From: FW021-bin31 sp964478125
Lineage (GTDB): Bacteria > Bacteroidota > Bacteroidia > Chitinophagales > Chitinophagaceae
Length of the DNA: 41,629 bases
Assembly: GCA_964478125.1 (NCBI GenBank)
Contig: CAYZGR010000025.1
Location: forward strand, 1 to 41,629
Direction of reading: 5' to 3'
How positions within the stretch are numbered: the stretch's first letter is position 1; each line of letters begins with the position of its first letter. Positions 6,975 to 16,294 of this stretch are shown one piece after another. The translations under genes and the position numbers were made by a program. Under the pieces are notes generated by a model. It was not told where the DNA came from and did not search any database. It saw nothing but the letters and a program-made list of their open reading frames with translations.

Positions 6975-6982
6975 CAAATATA
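6975..6982 (-). promoter_or_regulatory. -7 element for the luciferase-like gene
   Basis: The minus strand reads TATATTTG (6982-6975), an exact TAnnTTTG. The -33 region is not a clear match. The expected start near 6969 gives a leader of about 90 nt. Confidence 0.45.
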
Positions 6983-7201
6983 GAACGCTGATGATTATGA
7001 TTTTTAAGATAGGATCTCAGTATGAACAAGTAATGATCATCTTAATTGACCATAAGAATCCGTGCTCTGTTTTACTCTTTCCGTATGATCTCCGGGGACT
7101 GGCGGCAAAGCCCCTTTCATGGAAACTTGTTATAAGAAGGATAATCCGATTCATCCTCCTCCTGTCTTGAAAAAAGTAAGAAACGCATGCCGTAAGCGAT
7201 A

Positions 7202-7957
7202 TCAGAGAATAGCCCGCCACATCAGGGAAGCCGCACTCCCCCTCCAGGATTTGGTGAATTGAGTCAGTTCGGTTATATATTTTTTCCGGGTAACGGTTTC
7301 CGTTTTTTTGGGCAAGTCAAAAGGTTTGAATTCCGGGCCGGAGAACGTCACTTTGGTCGCAAACCAGGTGGTGTATAGGCGGGGAATAGCCAATCCAAGA
7401 ATCATACCGGGTAAACCATTAAAACTTTCCGGACCGCCGCTCACCATGATCTGATCTGTATAAAAGGCCACGACTACCACACTGTCATCTATGGTGGTGA
7501 TGGCTTTCCGGCATGGATATCCGGCAATAGAACGGATATCATCTTCAAGCTTCCATTGGTATCTGGGAAGACTGTCGGTGATCAGATAATTTCTTTCAAA
7601 AATCTTTTTCAATGCCTGTTGAGTTTGTTTTTGTAAATCACTTAGCACCTGATTTTGCGATGCCACCCTGTTGTTTCCTAAAAAAGAAAAGATCCGTCCG
7701 GATTCCTCGTCTGCCGAATCCGGTTGAAAAGAATATTCGGTTTTTTGTTGATTAAAATTCAGGGTAAAGTAATCTTTAACATCTTTCGGCGTCTTTTGTA
7801 TAAACTGCCGGATCCATTTATACTGGTCTTCTAGTTGCATGGCCAGTTTAAGGTTGAAAGTGCGTTGATAAGTGATTTCTCCCCGCGTATAAAACTGGGC
7901 GCTAACGGTAAAAGGTAAAAACCAGATGAAAAAGAAAACGAAAATTTTAGATGACAT
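7202..7957 (-). CDS. GLPGLI family periplasmic protein
   Basis: A 251-residue exported protein with a signal peptide (residues 1-20, cleavage after TVSA). It carries the family-defining motif as GLPGMI (181-186), preceded by ESFN and followed by LGLAIPRLYTTWFATKV-type strands. GLPGLI proteins are specific to Bacteroidota and are often encoded with a large outer-membrane beta-barrel protein carrying a TonB plug; their role is not established. Here the gene follows such a partner after 32 nt, so the two are almost certainly one operon. A conserved SIAGYPCRKA segment (143-152) with one cysteine resembles the YxCxKA-type strand of the family. Confidence 0.88.
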   Translation of the reverse strand: MSSKIFVFFFIWFLPFTVSAQFYTRGEITYQRTFNLKLAMQLEDQYKWIRQFIQKTPKDVKDYFTLNFNQQKTEYSFQPDSADEESGRIFSFLGNNRVASQNQVLSDLQKQTQQALKKIFERNYLITDSLPRYQWKLEDDIRSIAGYPCRKAITTIDDSVVVVAFYTDQIMVSGGPESFNGLPGMILGLAIPRLYTTWFATKVTFSGPEFKPFDLPKKTETVTRKKYITELTQFTKSWRGSAASLMWRAIL

Positions 7958-7989
7958 TTTTCTTGATTTTCAATAATTAATTATCCCTT

Positions 7990-10761
7990 TTATTTTCTGC
8001 CGGCGCTTCCGGTCTTCGTAAAATTCCAGGTAAGGCTTAGCATGAAATAGCGTTGAATGGTATTGTAGCGGGTTTCAGAGATCTGATTGGCGGAAGTAAC
8101 CCGGGAATAACCGACATTTTGATTCAAAATATCGTTGGCATAAGCTTTCAATACGAGGGATTGGTTTCTCAGGAACGCCCGGCTGAGCCAACCATTCCAT
8201 AGAAAGATTTTGTTTTGTTTATCCTCGTCGCTTAACTGGCTGCGAAATTCCCAACCCACTGTTGTCCCCATCTTGAAATGCCCGGGTAACTGAAAAGAGG
8301 CATCCAGACTTTGCTGAAAATTCCAGTACCGGGTTTTTAGATCCGTCCGGATTTTAGAGACGGTACTGTTGTAAGAGGGCCTGAAAGTATAGCTTAGCTG
8401 AACGGTGGTGTCCTTAAAATAATTGAATATCAAACTGGGGGAAAAACTCCAGGTGCTGTTGCTGTTGGCTTTATTATTAATAAAGTTATGAGTCCGGTCA
8501 AAATTTACGTTGGCGCCCACCCTTGCCCGGAAGTTACCCACAATCCTTCTTCCAAAGCTGGAATAAATACCTCCGTTATAGTTGCCATTGACATTTACAA
8601 ATTGATAGGTGCGCCGGCCGGAGTGGTCAATGTTCTGCTTTTGGGTAATGGCATTCTGTTCAAAAGAAAAATTGGCATTCACAAAAACGCTCTGGCTGGT
8701 TAAAACCTTAAAATTATAGTAGCTTAAACGAAAATCGTGGTGGAAAGCCTGCTTCAAATCAGGATTACCAATGGCTATATTCAAAGGGTCCTCGTTGTTT
8801 CGAACGGGCTGTAGCTGCTGCATGGAAGGCTGTTGACTTCTGCCATTATAATTAAAGTTGAAACTGGACTGCTGGCTCTTCCGGAAATTTAATGAAACGC
8901 TGGGGAAAAAATTGAGATAATGATACCGGAAGGAAGAATCGGCCATCAGGTCTTTTTGATTATAGTTGGTGGTGGAAATGTCGCCGCCGATGTTTACCCG
9001 GAGTTTCTTTTTGGGGTTATATTGAAATCGTATCCCTCCCCTGTTGTTTAAAATATCGTAGACATAGTGACTGCTGTATAAAGAATCCAGCAGCTCGTAT
9101 TGATGTGCATTTCCCGGTTTGGGATTGAAAGACCGGATCTGTGATTCCTGGTTGTTTACATTCAATTGATAGTTGAACAATAAAAAGAAGTCTTTCGTCA
9201 GCGGCTCGGTATAATTCAGACTCAGGCCCACGGATTGATTATTATTATCCCGGACTTTTCGCTGGTCGATCTTTTGGGTACTGTCGAGGGCGTATAAATG
9301 ATATTCGGATCGCTGCAGGCCTTTGCTCTCTGACTGGCTCTGGTTTAGCGAGAGGTTTGCAGAGAAGGACCGCCCTTTTTTTCTAAACTTTTTTCTATAA
9401 TTGAGATAGGCATTGATATTTTTATTTTCTCCCGAATTGGTTTGTGTTTGCTCGTTGTCATTGATCAGTTGGCCATTCGTAGCTTTGGCTTCCGACTTGC
9501 TGTAACGGGTGCTGCTGTTATTGGCGATCCCGCCATTGGCCCTCACCCTGAGACCAGACAGGGAATCCAACTGATATTCTCCGTTGAAACTCAGGTTGTG
9601 ATTGATTTGAGAATTGTAGTTTTCCGCATGGCTGTCATTAAAATATTGTGTGTCCGGCAGGATATATTGGGTAATATTATTGTTTAAGGCCTCAATATTG
9701 TTTTTGGCCAAATTATAAGAGCCGTTTATTTTTAAGGAATCTCCCCGCCAGGCATTGCCATAATGCACGCCGGTATTCCAGGTTTTGGGCAGACCCTGCC
9801 CCCTGAAGTTTCCATTGAAGCCATAGGCGCTATTTCCCGAACTACCCATCGTGACATATATAGCCCCGTCTTCCACCCGGGTATTTACGCCGCTTCCGTA
9901 CTTACGACGGTCTTGAAAACCCAGGCCTCCTGTTTGGGTATTGGACATAATTGCGTAAGCAGAAATTTTCCGTTTCCCTTTAAAGGCATTGATCATGGCT
10001 TCATTTTGCCAATATTCCGAAGTCCCGCCCCCTGCCGATATTTTCCCAAAATAACCGCGTTTGGCATTGTCTTTTAGTTTCAGGTTAATGGTCTTGATCC
10101 TTTTTCCGTCGTCAATACCGGTAAATTCCGCTTCATCGGTCTTTTTATCATATACCTGTACCGCATCTACGGAGGAAGCCCGCAGCATCTTGGCCACCAT
10201 GGCCGGATCGTCACTAAAAAACTCGTCGCCATCTACCAGCATTTTTTCCACGGTTTGCCCATAGGCTTTAATGGAGCCGTCACTACTTACCTCCAGGCCC
10301 GGCAATTGTTTTAGCAAGGCGTCCACGTTATCATATTGACCGGTTTTGAAGCTATCGGCTGCATACTCGATGGTATCCCCTTTGATCGTAATGGCCTGCC
10401 GGCCATTAATGACCACTTCTTTCAATAAAATGTCCCTGGGCGTTAGCGGAACCATACCTACATCGGTATTGGATTCGGAAATATTAATTTGATGTACCAC
10501 GCTGGCAAAACGTGGATTTTCATATAGCAGCAAATAGGAGCCTGGCCGATTAACAGAAAGGGTAAAATGACCTTTTTCATCTGCCCGGGTAAAGGCCTGT
10601 AAAATGGAATCGGAGGCATTAATGATCGATATGGAAGTATACTGGGTAAAACTGTAATTGACCGTATCTTTGACCGTCCCCTCAATTGTGTAAATACTTT
10701 GAGCATGAAGCGAATAAGAAATCCCCAAGAGCAATAAAGCAAAGATGTAGGCTTTTTTCAT
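7990..10761 (-). CDS. Outer-membrane beta-barrel protein with carboxypeptidase-regulatory-like and TonB-plug domains
   Basis: A 923-residue outer-membrane protein. The signal peptide is residues 1-20 (cleavage after SLHA). A CarboxypepD_reg-like beta-sandwich follows (about 24-108), then a plug region (about 112-225: KEVVINGRQAITIKGDTIEY, LLKQLPGLEV, DGDEFFSDDP). The remaining 700 residues are beta strands ending LTWNFTKTGSAGRK. This matches the OMP_b-brl_3 type of TonB-receptor-like barrels rather than SusC, and there is no SusD gene nearby. The downstream GLPGLI gene is its usual companion. Transport of peptides, metals or other ligands has been suggested for such proteins, but the substrate cannot be inferred here. 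A terminator separates it from the upstream patatin gene. Confidence 0.88.
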   Translation of the reverse strand: MKKAYIFALLLLGISYSLHAQSIYTIEGTVKDTVNYSFTQYTSISIINASDSILQAFTRADEKGHFTLSVNRPGSYLLLYENPRFASVVHQINISESNTDVGMVPLTPRDILLKEVVINGRQAITIKGDTIEYAADSFKTGQYDNVDALLKQLPGLEVSSDGSIKAYGQTVEKMLVDGDEFFSDDPAMVAKMLRASSVDAVQVYDKKTDEAEFTGIDDGKRIKTINLKLKDNAKRGYFGKISAGGGTSEYWQNEAMINAFKGKRKISAYAIMSNTQTGGLGFQDRRKYGSGVNTRVEDGAIYVTMGSSGNSAYGFNGNFRGQGLPKTWNTGVHYGNAWRGDSLKINGSYNLAKNNIEALNNNITQYILPDTQYFNDSHAENYNSQINHNLSFNGEYQLDSLSGLRVRANGGIANNSSTRYSKSEAKATNGQLINDNEQTQTNSGENKNINAYLNYRKKFRKKGRSFSANLSLNQSQSESKGLQRSEYHLYALDSTQKIDQRKVRDNNNQSVGLSLNYTEPLTKDFFLLFNYQLNVNNQESQIRSFNPKPGNAHQYELLDSLYSSHYVYDILNNRGGIRFQYNPKKKLRVNIGGDISTTNYNQKDLMADSSFRYHYLNFFPSVSLNFRKSQQSSFNFNYNGRSQQPSMQQLQPVRNNEDPLNIAIGNPDLKQAFHHDFRLSYYNFKVLTSQSVFVNANFSFEQNAITQKQNIDHSGRRTYQFVNVNGNYNGGIYSSFGRRIVGNFRARVGANVNFDRTHNFINNKANSNSTWSFSPSLIFNYFKDTTVQLSYTFRPSYNSTVSKIRTDLKTRYWNFQQSLDASFQLPGHFKMGTTVGWEFRSQLSDEDKQNKIFLWNGWLSRAFLRNQSLVLKAYANDILNQNVGYSRVTSANQISETRYNTIQRYFMLSLTWNFTKTGSAGRK

Positions 10762-10777
10762 ATACAGGGAGACTGGT

Positions 10778-10812
10778 AAAAAACATACAAGGTAAGAATT
10801 TTTTAGCCTTGT
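10778..10812 (-). terminator. Intrinsic terminator after the patatin-like gene
   Basis: On the minus strand ACAAGGCTAA pairs with TTACCTTGT (one bulged C) and is followed within 3 nt by TTTTTT (10783-10778). It starts 4 nt beyond the patatin stop and ends 17 nt before the start of the barrel gene, isolating the two transcripts. Confidence 0.65.
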
Positions 10813-10815
10813 CCG

Positions 10816-13041
10816 CTATGGTTCCACCAACTTTTTCAATTCTCTGAAACTTTTTTGATTTCCCGTATTTTCTATGGCATCGGCAATATCAAGCTTTTCC
10901 TGTCCGGTAAGGTGCCAGTTAAGTGCGGCTCCTTTATTTTTCTTTCGGGGCACATACTGGAAAATGAGACGGTGAAACGGGATTTCCATAAAATGGGAAG
11001 CATAGGTTACCAGGTCATCCTGCTCAAAGTCTTGCAACGTAGACCAGTTATGTTGCATGGAGAATAAAGGATCTATAAGCCGTGCGACGAACCCCTTGAA
11101 TTTATCCAATGTTCTGATCTCGTTTTTTTCACGGTCTCTTATTTGCATTAAGATAACGGTTCCTGCATTTTTATTGATCCAGTCGCGAAAGACATGCATA
11201 AAACGGAGACTGGTTTCTTTTCCGAAATTATCTCTTAACCCCGCATCCATGACCTCTATGGTAGGCTTTGTGGGTAAGTACACATTGGGCAATACATAGG
11301 GGAAAGTGGCATTCATCCGGATAGCGGTAGTAAACAACAATTGTCCGGGATCTTGTTTGGAAAAATAAGTACAAAAGTCTACCCCGTCTATATCACGCGT
11401 ACTTCTGAAGCTGTTTATATAGGAGGGATAGGTTAAGTAGCTTACCTTTTGCGGCGAGATCAGCAGTTTTCGGCCATCCGCAGTAATGGTAGGCGACAGG
11501 ATCAATAGGGGTATACGTCCTTCTTCCTCCGGCTTTTTGTACGCCTCCAGCGGTTTATTAAGCTTACCTTCCAGGTTAATGTTCAACTGCCTTTCGAAAG
11601 CATATCCCCTGTCTTTGGGATACCTGTTGCTGTCCAGCCTGAAATTTTGGAAAGGCGTGAAAAAATCATTTACCGCAAAAGAAGACATAATAGAATTGAG
11701 CAGATCCCTGGAAACATTTTCCACATATTTACTGTCATGCAGATCAATCTTTTTACCCTCTAATTTCTCCAGATACAACTCCCTGTAGTAAGCTGCCGCG
11801 ATCATCCCGCCGGAAGCCCCGGTTATTAACACGGTATGTTTCATAAGTTGTCCGCCCAGCAGGCTGTCCGCGTATTGAAATACATCCATACACCAGGTGG
11901 CGGACCGGCTTCCTCCACCACTCACGTTCAGAAGAATTAACGGGGGTTTGGTACCTGGCGGAAATTTATCTTTCCAGTTATTCAGTATCTTTAGAGTATG
12001 GCGCTTGTCCTTACGGGCCCGCTCCGGCGTAAAAAGCTTTTCCAGGGTTTCAAAGCTGTAGGTCGGACGCCGGTCCTTATCTGCATAATCGAGGCCATAT
12101 GCCTTACTTTGCATGTCAATAATGTTATGCTTCACCGACCAGTTAAAAAGAATAACCAGCCCGACCAGTACGGGGATGGTCCAATCCTTAAAAAGATAGG
12201 CAAAGGCCCCCGACAGCGCAATCAAGACCGAAATAAAGATCAACACACTGGCTCCGGCGGGAATCCTGAAAGCGGCGTATTGGGTCAGGTAGCTGAGCAG
12301 GATCAGGAAGATAAAAGCAAAAGCCACCATCAACACTGCCGCACCATGGTGTTTTTTAAAAACATCATCCAAAAAATGGCGGTCGTAATGTGAAACATTC
12401 CGCGCCTTTTTTACGCGTAAGAAAGAATTGAGATAGGTATCTATTTTTATGACGTTATCATCAAGTTGCAGGCCGGGCGTCGTAATCTGCTCCAACAACT
12501 TCCGAAGGTTGCCACTCTGCTTACGAAACCCGCGGGTGATATTTTTATCCGTACCAAAAAAATACGTGAAAGAAATAAACAAGACGAAAAGGAAACCCAG
12601 CAAAAAGCCCGCTTCCAGCACGAGGATATCCAAAACCGGGTTTAACTCGTTAAACCGCTGAAAAGTAAATTGCCTGATCATAAAAAACACTAAAAAAATC
12701 AGTGGTATGATTGAATTATTCAGTGCATATTTCCCGAAAGGATTACGGGTAGTAGCCAGAAAACGAAAACATTTGCTGTTCAGGATGAAGGTGGTGATTT
12801 GCCATGAAACGACAAAAATGCCGTAAGAAGCCCCTAAAATAAAAGTACTGTAGAAACTGACTTTTCCTAAATATTCAGGCGCCAGCAAGATGGATTCGGC
12901 GCCAAATATTTTTCCTAAACTATCCTGTACCGTGGCAAACAAAATGAACCAGAAAAGAAGCAGTATCTGATACCGCCGCAAGTGCAGAAAAAGCAGTTGT
13001 AGCGGCATGGAATGAATAAATCTGTACAGGAATGTTTTCAT
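10816..13041 (-). CDS. Membrane-anchored patatin-like phospholipase
   Basis: A 741-residue protein. The first 310 residues contain about seven predicted membrane segments, for example LLLFWFILFATV (27-38), IIPLIFLVFFMI (111-122), GFLLGFLFVLFISF (145-158), AFIFLILLSYL (242-252) and VLVGLVILFNW (291-301). The C-terminal part is a patatin hydrolase: oxyanion loop GGGSR (375-379), nucleophile Ser410 in GASGG (408-412), and catalytic Asp599 in DAGLRDN. This Ser-Asp dyad acts on acyl esters of lipids. A polytopic N-terminus is unusual for patatins and would put the hydrolase next to the inner membrane. It has its own near-consensus promoter (TTTG-N20-TAgaTTTG) and a terminator, so it is monocistronic. 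Lipid remodelling is likely; a toxin or defence role is possible but unsupported by neighbours. Confidence 0.85.
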   Translation of the reverse strand: MKTFLYRFIHSMPLQLLFLHLRRYQILLLFWFILFATVQDSLGKIFGAESILLAPEYLGKVSFYSTFILGASYGIFVVSWQITTFILNSKCFRFLATTRNPFGKYALNNSIIPLIFLVFFMIRQFTFQRFNELNPVLDILVLEAGFLLGFLFVLFISFTYFFGTDKNITRGFRKQSGNLRKLLEQITTPGLQLDDNVIKIDTYLNSFLRVKKARNVSHYDRHFLDDVFKKHHGAAVLMVAFAFIFLILLSYLTQYAAFRIPAGASVLIFISVLIALSGAFAYLFKDWTIPVLVGLVILFNWSVKHNIIDMQSKAYGLDYADKDRRPTYSFETLEKLFTPERARKDKRHTLKILNNWKDKFPPGTKPPLILLNVSGGGSRSATWCMDVFQYADSLLGGQLMKHTVLITGASGGMIAAAYYRELYLEKLEGKKIDLHDSKYVENVSRDLLNSIMSSFAVNDFFTPFQNFRLDSNRYPKDRGYAFERQLNINLEGKLNKPLEAYKKPEEEGRIPLLILSPTITADGRKLLISPQKVSYLTYPSYINSFRSTRDIDGVDFCTYFSKQDPGQLLFTTAIRMNATFPYVLPNVYLPTKPTIEVMDAGLRDNFGKETSLRFMHVFRDWINKNAGTVILMQIRDREKNEIRTLDKFKGFVARLIDPLFSMQHNWSTLQDFEQDDLVTYASHFMEIPFHRLIFQYVPRKKNKGAALNWHLTGQEKLDIADAIENTGNQKSFRELKKLVEP

Positions 13042-13057
13042 CAGATAATCAGTTGTC

Positions 13058-13089
13058 CAAATCTATACCAAAGGGCGTTCTTTTTCAAA
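13058..13089 (-). promoter_or_regulatory. Consensus promoter of the patatin-like gene
   Basis: The minus strand reads TTTG (13089-13086), 20 nt, TAGATTTG (13065-13058), a full match to the Bacteroidota consensus. The start codon at 13041 is 16 nt downstream, so the leader is only about 10 nt. Confidence 0.7.
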
Positions 13090-13111
13090 TCGGGAGAGGA
13101 GTCGCGTTTTG

Positions 13112-14389
13112 TCACTCATGACGGAGCGCTGTAATCGGGTTCAGCCGCGATGCCTTTACAGCCGGGTAAATGCCGGATACGAGCCCCACCACAGTACAAA
13201 TAAGAATACCAATGCTGATGATCCCCCAGGGAATCACAAACCCGGCTTTCATGAGCAGGGAAACAACATTTCCTATAAGGATACCCAGTACTATACCCAA
13301 ACCCCCGCCCAGCAAACTGATGATAAGGGCCTCATAGAGAAATTGCCGGCGGATGGCAAAGTTTTTGGCTCCCATAGCTTTGGAAATACCGATCTCTCTC
13401 GTGCGCTCGGCAACAGCCACCAGCATGATATTCATCAAGCCGATGGCGGACCCAAAGAGCGTGATAAAGCCAATAAATAAGGCGGCTATTTTTACGCTTC
13501 CCAGGCTGCTCATCAGGATGTGAGCAATATTATCATTTTTATTGATATAGAAATTATTGGCTTCGTCAAGATGCAACTTTCTTATGGTACGAAAGGTTCC
13601 CGTTGCCTCGCCGATCGCCTGATCCATCTGCTCCATTCGCGCCACTTCGACCCCTATCTGAAAGGAAGGACTGGAGCCGCTGAATACCCGTCTGACATTA
13701 TTAACTGTTGTAATTACAATATTATCCAAACTAAAAAGATTACTGCTCCCTTTGGATTCAAGTACTCCGATCACCCGATAACGCAAAGAGCCTATACGGA
13801 TCGTGTTGTTTTCCACATTTGTTAAATGATCCCCAAACAACTTCCGGGCCACATCCATTCCTATAACGGCCACATTACGGCCCGAGGAGAGATCAAGCGC
13901 ACTGAAATTACGGCCCTTTTTCAATTTATACCCGTTAAGCTTTAAATAATGCTCATCACCGCCAACTATCCGTACATTGGGATCCGTTTTTTTATCCTCA
14001 TGAAAAATTGTGGCCGCCCACCCTCCGGATACGGATAAACCAACCGTAGCCGGATACTGAAACCTTTCTTTAAATTCCCGGGCCTGCAAATAACTAATGG
14101 GCTCGTCCCGGCGGGCCGTCTCCTTTTTTTGATCATCTTCTTTTTTATTTCCTTTTTCAGCCGCTCTTCCACCGATGCGGATGTTCATCTCCCAGTTGCG
14201 AATAGTGAAACCATTGGCCCCCATATTGGCAAAGTTGTCATAAATTGTACTCCGTATGCTGGCAATAGCAGTAAAAATTCCTACCAGCGCCATAATACCG
14301 AATGCGATAATGGCGATAGTGAGTATCGTACGTAACTTATTTTTACGTACGGAATGAAAGGATAAATAAAGAATATCTCTGATACCCAT
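13112..14389 (-). CDS. MacB/FtsX-type ABC transporter permease
   Basis: A 425-residue inner-membrane permease. One N-terminal membrane helix (about 17-40: LRTILTIAIIAFGIMALVGI) is followed by a large periplasmic MacB_PCD domain. The last 130 residues hold three membrane helices of the FtsX family, with LFGSAIGLMNIMLVAVAERT and the conserved TREIGISKAMGAK coupling segment; the C-terminus YPAVKASRLNPITALRHE is diagnostic. Family members are mechanotransmission exporters driven by a separate MacB/LolD-like ATPase, exporting drugs, peptides or lipoproteins. No ATPase gene is adjacent: gldA lies next door but is divergent and belongs to the gliding set. The partner must be elsewhere (orphan permease). 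The periplasmic domain has a Lys/Glu-rich insert (about residues 75-92). Confidence 0.88.
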   Translation of the reverse strand: MGIRDILYLSFHSVRKNKLRTILTIAIIAFGIMALVGIFTAIASIRSTIYDNFANMGANGFTIRNWEMNIRIGGRAAEKGNKKEDDQKKETARRDEPISYLQAREFKERFQYPATVGLSVSGGWAATIFHEDKKTDPNVRIVGGDEHYLKLNGYKLKKGRNFSALDLSSGRNVAVIGMDVARKLFGDHLTNVENNTIRIGSLRYRVIGVLESKGSSNLFSLDNIVITTVNNVRRVFSGSSPSFQIGVEVARMEQMDQAIGEATGTFRTIRKLHLDEANNFYINKNDNIAHILMSSLGSVKIAALFIGFITLFGSAIGLMNIMLVAVAERTREIGISKAMGAKNFAIRRQFLYEALIISLLGGGLGIVLGILIGNVVSLLMKAGFVIPWGIISIGILICTVVGLVSGIYPAVKASRLNPITALRHE

Positions 14390-14641
14390 AGAGTGGTTAA
14401 AGTTAAGTGTAAATTAAAAACCAATCTATTTTTATTGACAACCCCTTCATTTTAACGTTTTTTTAAAAGAATATTCACTTTCCGGGCACCTAACATATTA
14501 GAAATTTTTTATTTTTGCGCCACTACTTTTTAAAAACAGTTAATACAACTCCTGTTTTTATTACCCTTTTGGAATTTTTTGTTTGCCCTTTGGCCTGTTG
14601 TGTGGGTTAGGATTTAAATTATCTACTTAATAAATAGAACT
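14390..14641. other. Divergent intergenic region upstream of gldA
   Basis: A 252-nt AT-rich spacer between the divergent permease and gldA. A -7-like TATTTTTG (14510-14517) points toward gldA without a recognisable -33 TTG, leaving a leader of about 120 nt. No open frame or clear hairpin was seen in it. Confidence 0.4.
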
Positions 14642-15568
14642 ATGGACATCCGCATTGATCAGCTTACCAAACAATATGCTACGCAAATCGCTGTAGACCA
14701 TATATCATTTGAAGCCAAAACGGGGGAGATTCTGGGCTTTTTGGGGCCAAACGGCGCCGGTAAAAGTACCACGATGAAGATGATCACAGGATATATCGGT
14801 ATCGGAGAAGGCGATATACGGGTTGGGGGGCGGTCGGTTAAAGAGCATGCGGATCAAATCAAAAGACATATTGGCTACTTGCCGGAGAACAACCCGTTAT
14901 ACCTGGATATGCCGGTTTTGGATTACCTGCATTTTTGTGCCGCACTTCAGGGCGTGGATAAAGCGGCCCTTTCTGACCGGGTTCGTTCCATGGTCGTACA
15001 ATGTGGACTGGATTCGGAAAAGCATAAGAACATTGGGGCGCTTTCAAAGGGTTACCGTCAGCGTGTAGGGCTTGCGCAGGCCATGATCCACGATCCGGAT
15101 ATCCTCATACTGGATGAACCGACCACAGGACTTGATCCCAATCAGATCATTGAGATCCGTCAACTGATCCGCCGCCTGGGGAAAGAGAAGACCGTTATTC
15201 TAAGTACACATATTCTGCCGGAGGTAGAGGCCACCTGCGACCGCATTCTTATTATCAACAAAGGCAGGCTGGTCGCCAATGGCACCGCTGCTTCCCTGAG
15301 AGAACAGATGACCGGCAGCGAAATACTACAAGTCAAAATAGAAGATGAAGCGCTCCCTCAAATACAGCGCAAATTGTTGCAGATGCCCGAAATAACCGCC
15401 GTGAATATTTTGGAAGACCGGCAACATCTTGAAGTTCACTGCAAAGACGGAGCAGCTGCCAAGAGGGCCATTTTCCAATATTGTGTAGCCCAAAACTGGG
15501 TATTGACCGAACTCATTCCGATAGAGACCCGCCTTGAGGACATTTTCCATAATTTAACGCTTAACTGA
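14642..15568 (+). CDS. gldA: Gliding motility ABC transporter ATPase GldA
   Basis: A 308-residue cytoplasmic ATPase. It shows Walker A GPNGAGKST (35-43), signature LSKGYRQ (134-140), Walker B ILILDEP (154-160), D-loop GLDP, and the H-loop His in STHILPEVE. Regulatory-type C-terminal residues from about 220 onward are as in Gld/NatA-like exporters. GldA with membrane proteins GldF and GldG forms an ABC complex first described in Flavobacterium gliding; its cargo is unknown, and it is widely kept in Bacteroidota that do not visibly glide. The order gldA-gldF-gldG, with gaps of 1 and 2 nt, supports the assignment over a generic CcmA/NatA label. Confidence 0.9.
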   Translation: MDIRIDQLTKQYATQIAVDHISFEAKTGEILGFLGPNGAGKSTTMKMITGYIGIGEGDIRVGGRSVKEHADQIKRHIGYLPENNPLYLDMPVLDYLHFCAALQGVDKAALSDRVRSMVVQCGLDSEKHKNIGALSKGYRQRVGLAQAMIHDPDILILDEPTTGLDPNQIIEIRQLIRRLGKEKTVILSTHILPEVEATCDRILIINKGRLVANGTAASLREQMTGSEILQVKIEDEALPQIQRKLLQMPEITAVNILEDRQHLEVHCKDGAAAKRAIFQYCVAQNWVLTELIPIETRLEDIFHNLTLN

Positions 15569-15569
15569 C

Positions 15570-16292
15570 ATGCAAGCAACCTGGATTATCACGAAAAAGG
15601 AACTGGCATCGTTTTTCGATTCCCTGATCGCCTATATCATCCTTGTACTGTTTCTCGGATTCAGCGGCTTCTTCACATGGCTCTACGGTTCCAATATATT
15701 TTATGTTGGCCAGGCCAATCTGGAAGCCTTTTTCAACGTAGCTTTCTGGACTCTGTTCTTCTTTATTCCGGCACTCACCATGCGGCTGCTGGCAGAGGAG
15801 AAGAAAACCGGAACCATAGAATTATTGCTTACAAAAGCCGTAACCGACCGGCAGGTGGTTTGGGGAAAATTTTTAGCCACTCTGTTGTTGATCCTTATCG
15901 CCCTGTTGTTTACGGTGCCTTACATTATTACAATCTCCAATATCGGGGATATGGATCTGGGACAAGTATTATGCGGCTACCTGGGATTAATCCTGATGAG
16001 TGCGGCTTATGCCGGCATCGGAATTTTCACGAGCAGCATGACCAACAACCAGATCGTGGCCTTCCTGGCCGCCTTATTTATCGGCTTGTTTTTCCATCTG
16101 ATTTTCGGAGTGCTGGCTCAAAATTTTTCCGGACTTACGGGGCAGGTATTCCAGTATCTGAGCCTGTCGCATCATTTTCAGAGCATCTCCAGAGGGGTTT
16201 TGGACACCCGGGATGTTCTGTACTTTTTATCTATAGCCTACATCGGCCTCTTATTAGCCGAGTTTTCCTTAACCAAACGGATTATTGATTAA
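15570..16292 (+). CDS. gldF: Gliding motility ABC transporter permease GldF
   Basis: A 240-residue ABC-2-type inner-membrane permease with six predicted membrane helices (for example AYIILVLFLGFSGFFTWLYG, ALTMRLLAEE loop, LLILIALLFTVPYIITI, IVAFLAALFIGLFFHLIFG). The MRLLAEEKKTGTIELLLT segment is the conserved coupling region that contacts the ATPase in this permease class. It starts 1 nt after the gldA stop and precedes gldG by 2 nt, so the three products are translated from one message and should assemble together. Length is as expected for GldF. Confidence 0.9.
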   Translation: MQATWIITKKELASFFDSLIAYIILVLFLGFSGFFTWLYGSNIFYVGQANLEAFFNVAFWTLFFFIPALTMRLLAEEKKTGTIELLLTKAVTDRQVVWGKFLATLLLILIALLFTVPYIITISNIGDMDLGQVLCGYLGLILMSAAYAGIGIFTSSMTNNQIVAFLAALFIGLFFHLIFGVLAQNFSGLTGQVFQYLSLSHHFQSISRGVLDTRDVLYFLSIAYIGLLLAEFSLTKRIID

Positions 16293-16294
16293 GC

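Larger units (their letters stand above)
6881..7201. other. 321-nt intergenic region with a promoter-associated dyad
   Basis: The part next to the luciferase-like gene (6881-6982) holds that gene's leader, a perfect dyad and a -7 box. In the remainder (6983-7201) I see no convincing gene: the small open frames there lack family features or run into the end of the GLPGLI gene. GGGG..CCCC arms near 7096-7116 could form a weak stem. Confidence 0.5.

Noticed and set aside
7017..7220. 67-residue minus-strand open frame in the 6881-7201 spacer
   Set aside because: It overlaps the end of the GLPGLI gene, has no family features and no promoter; judged chance.
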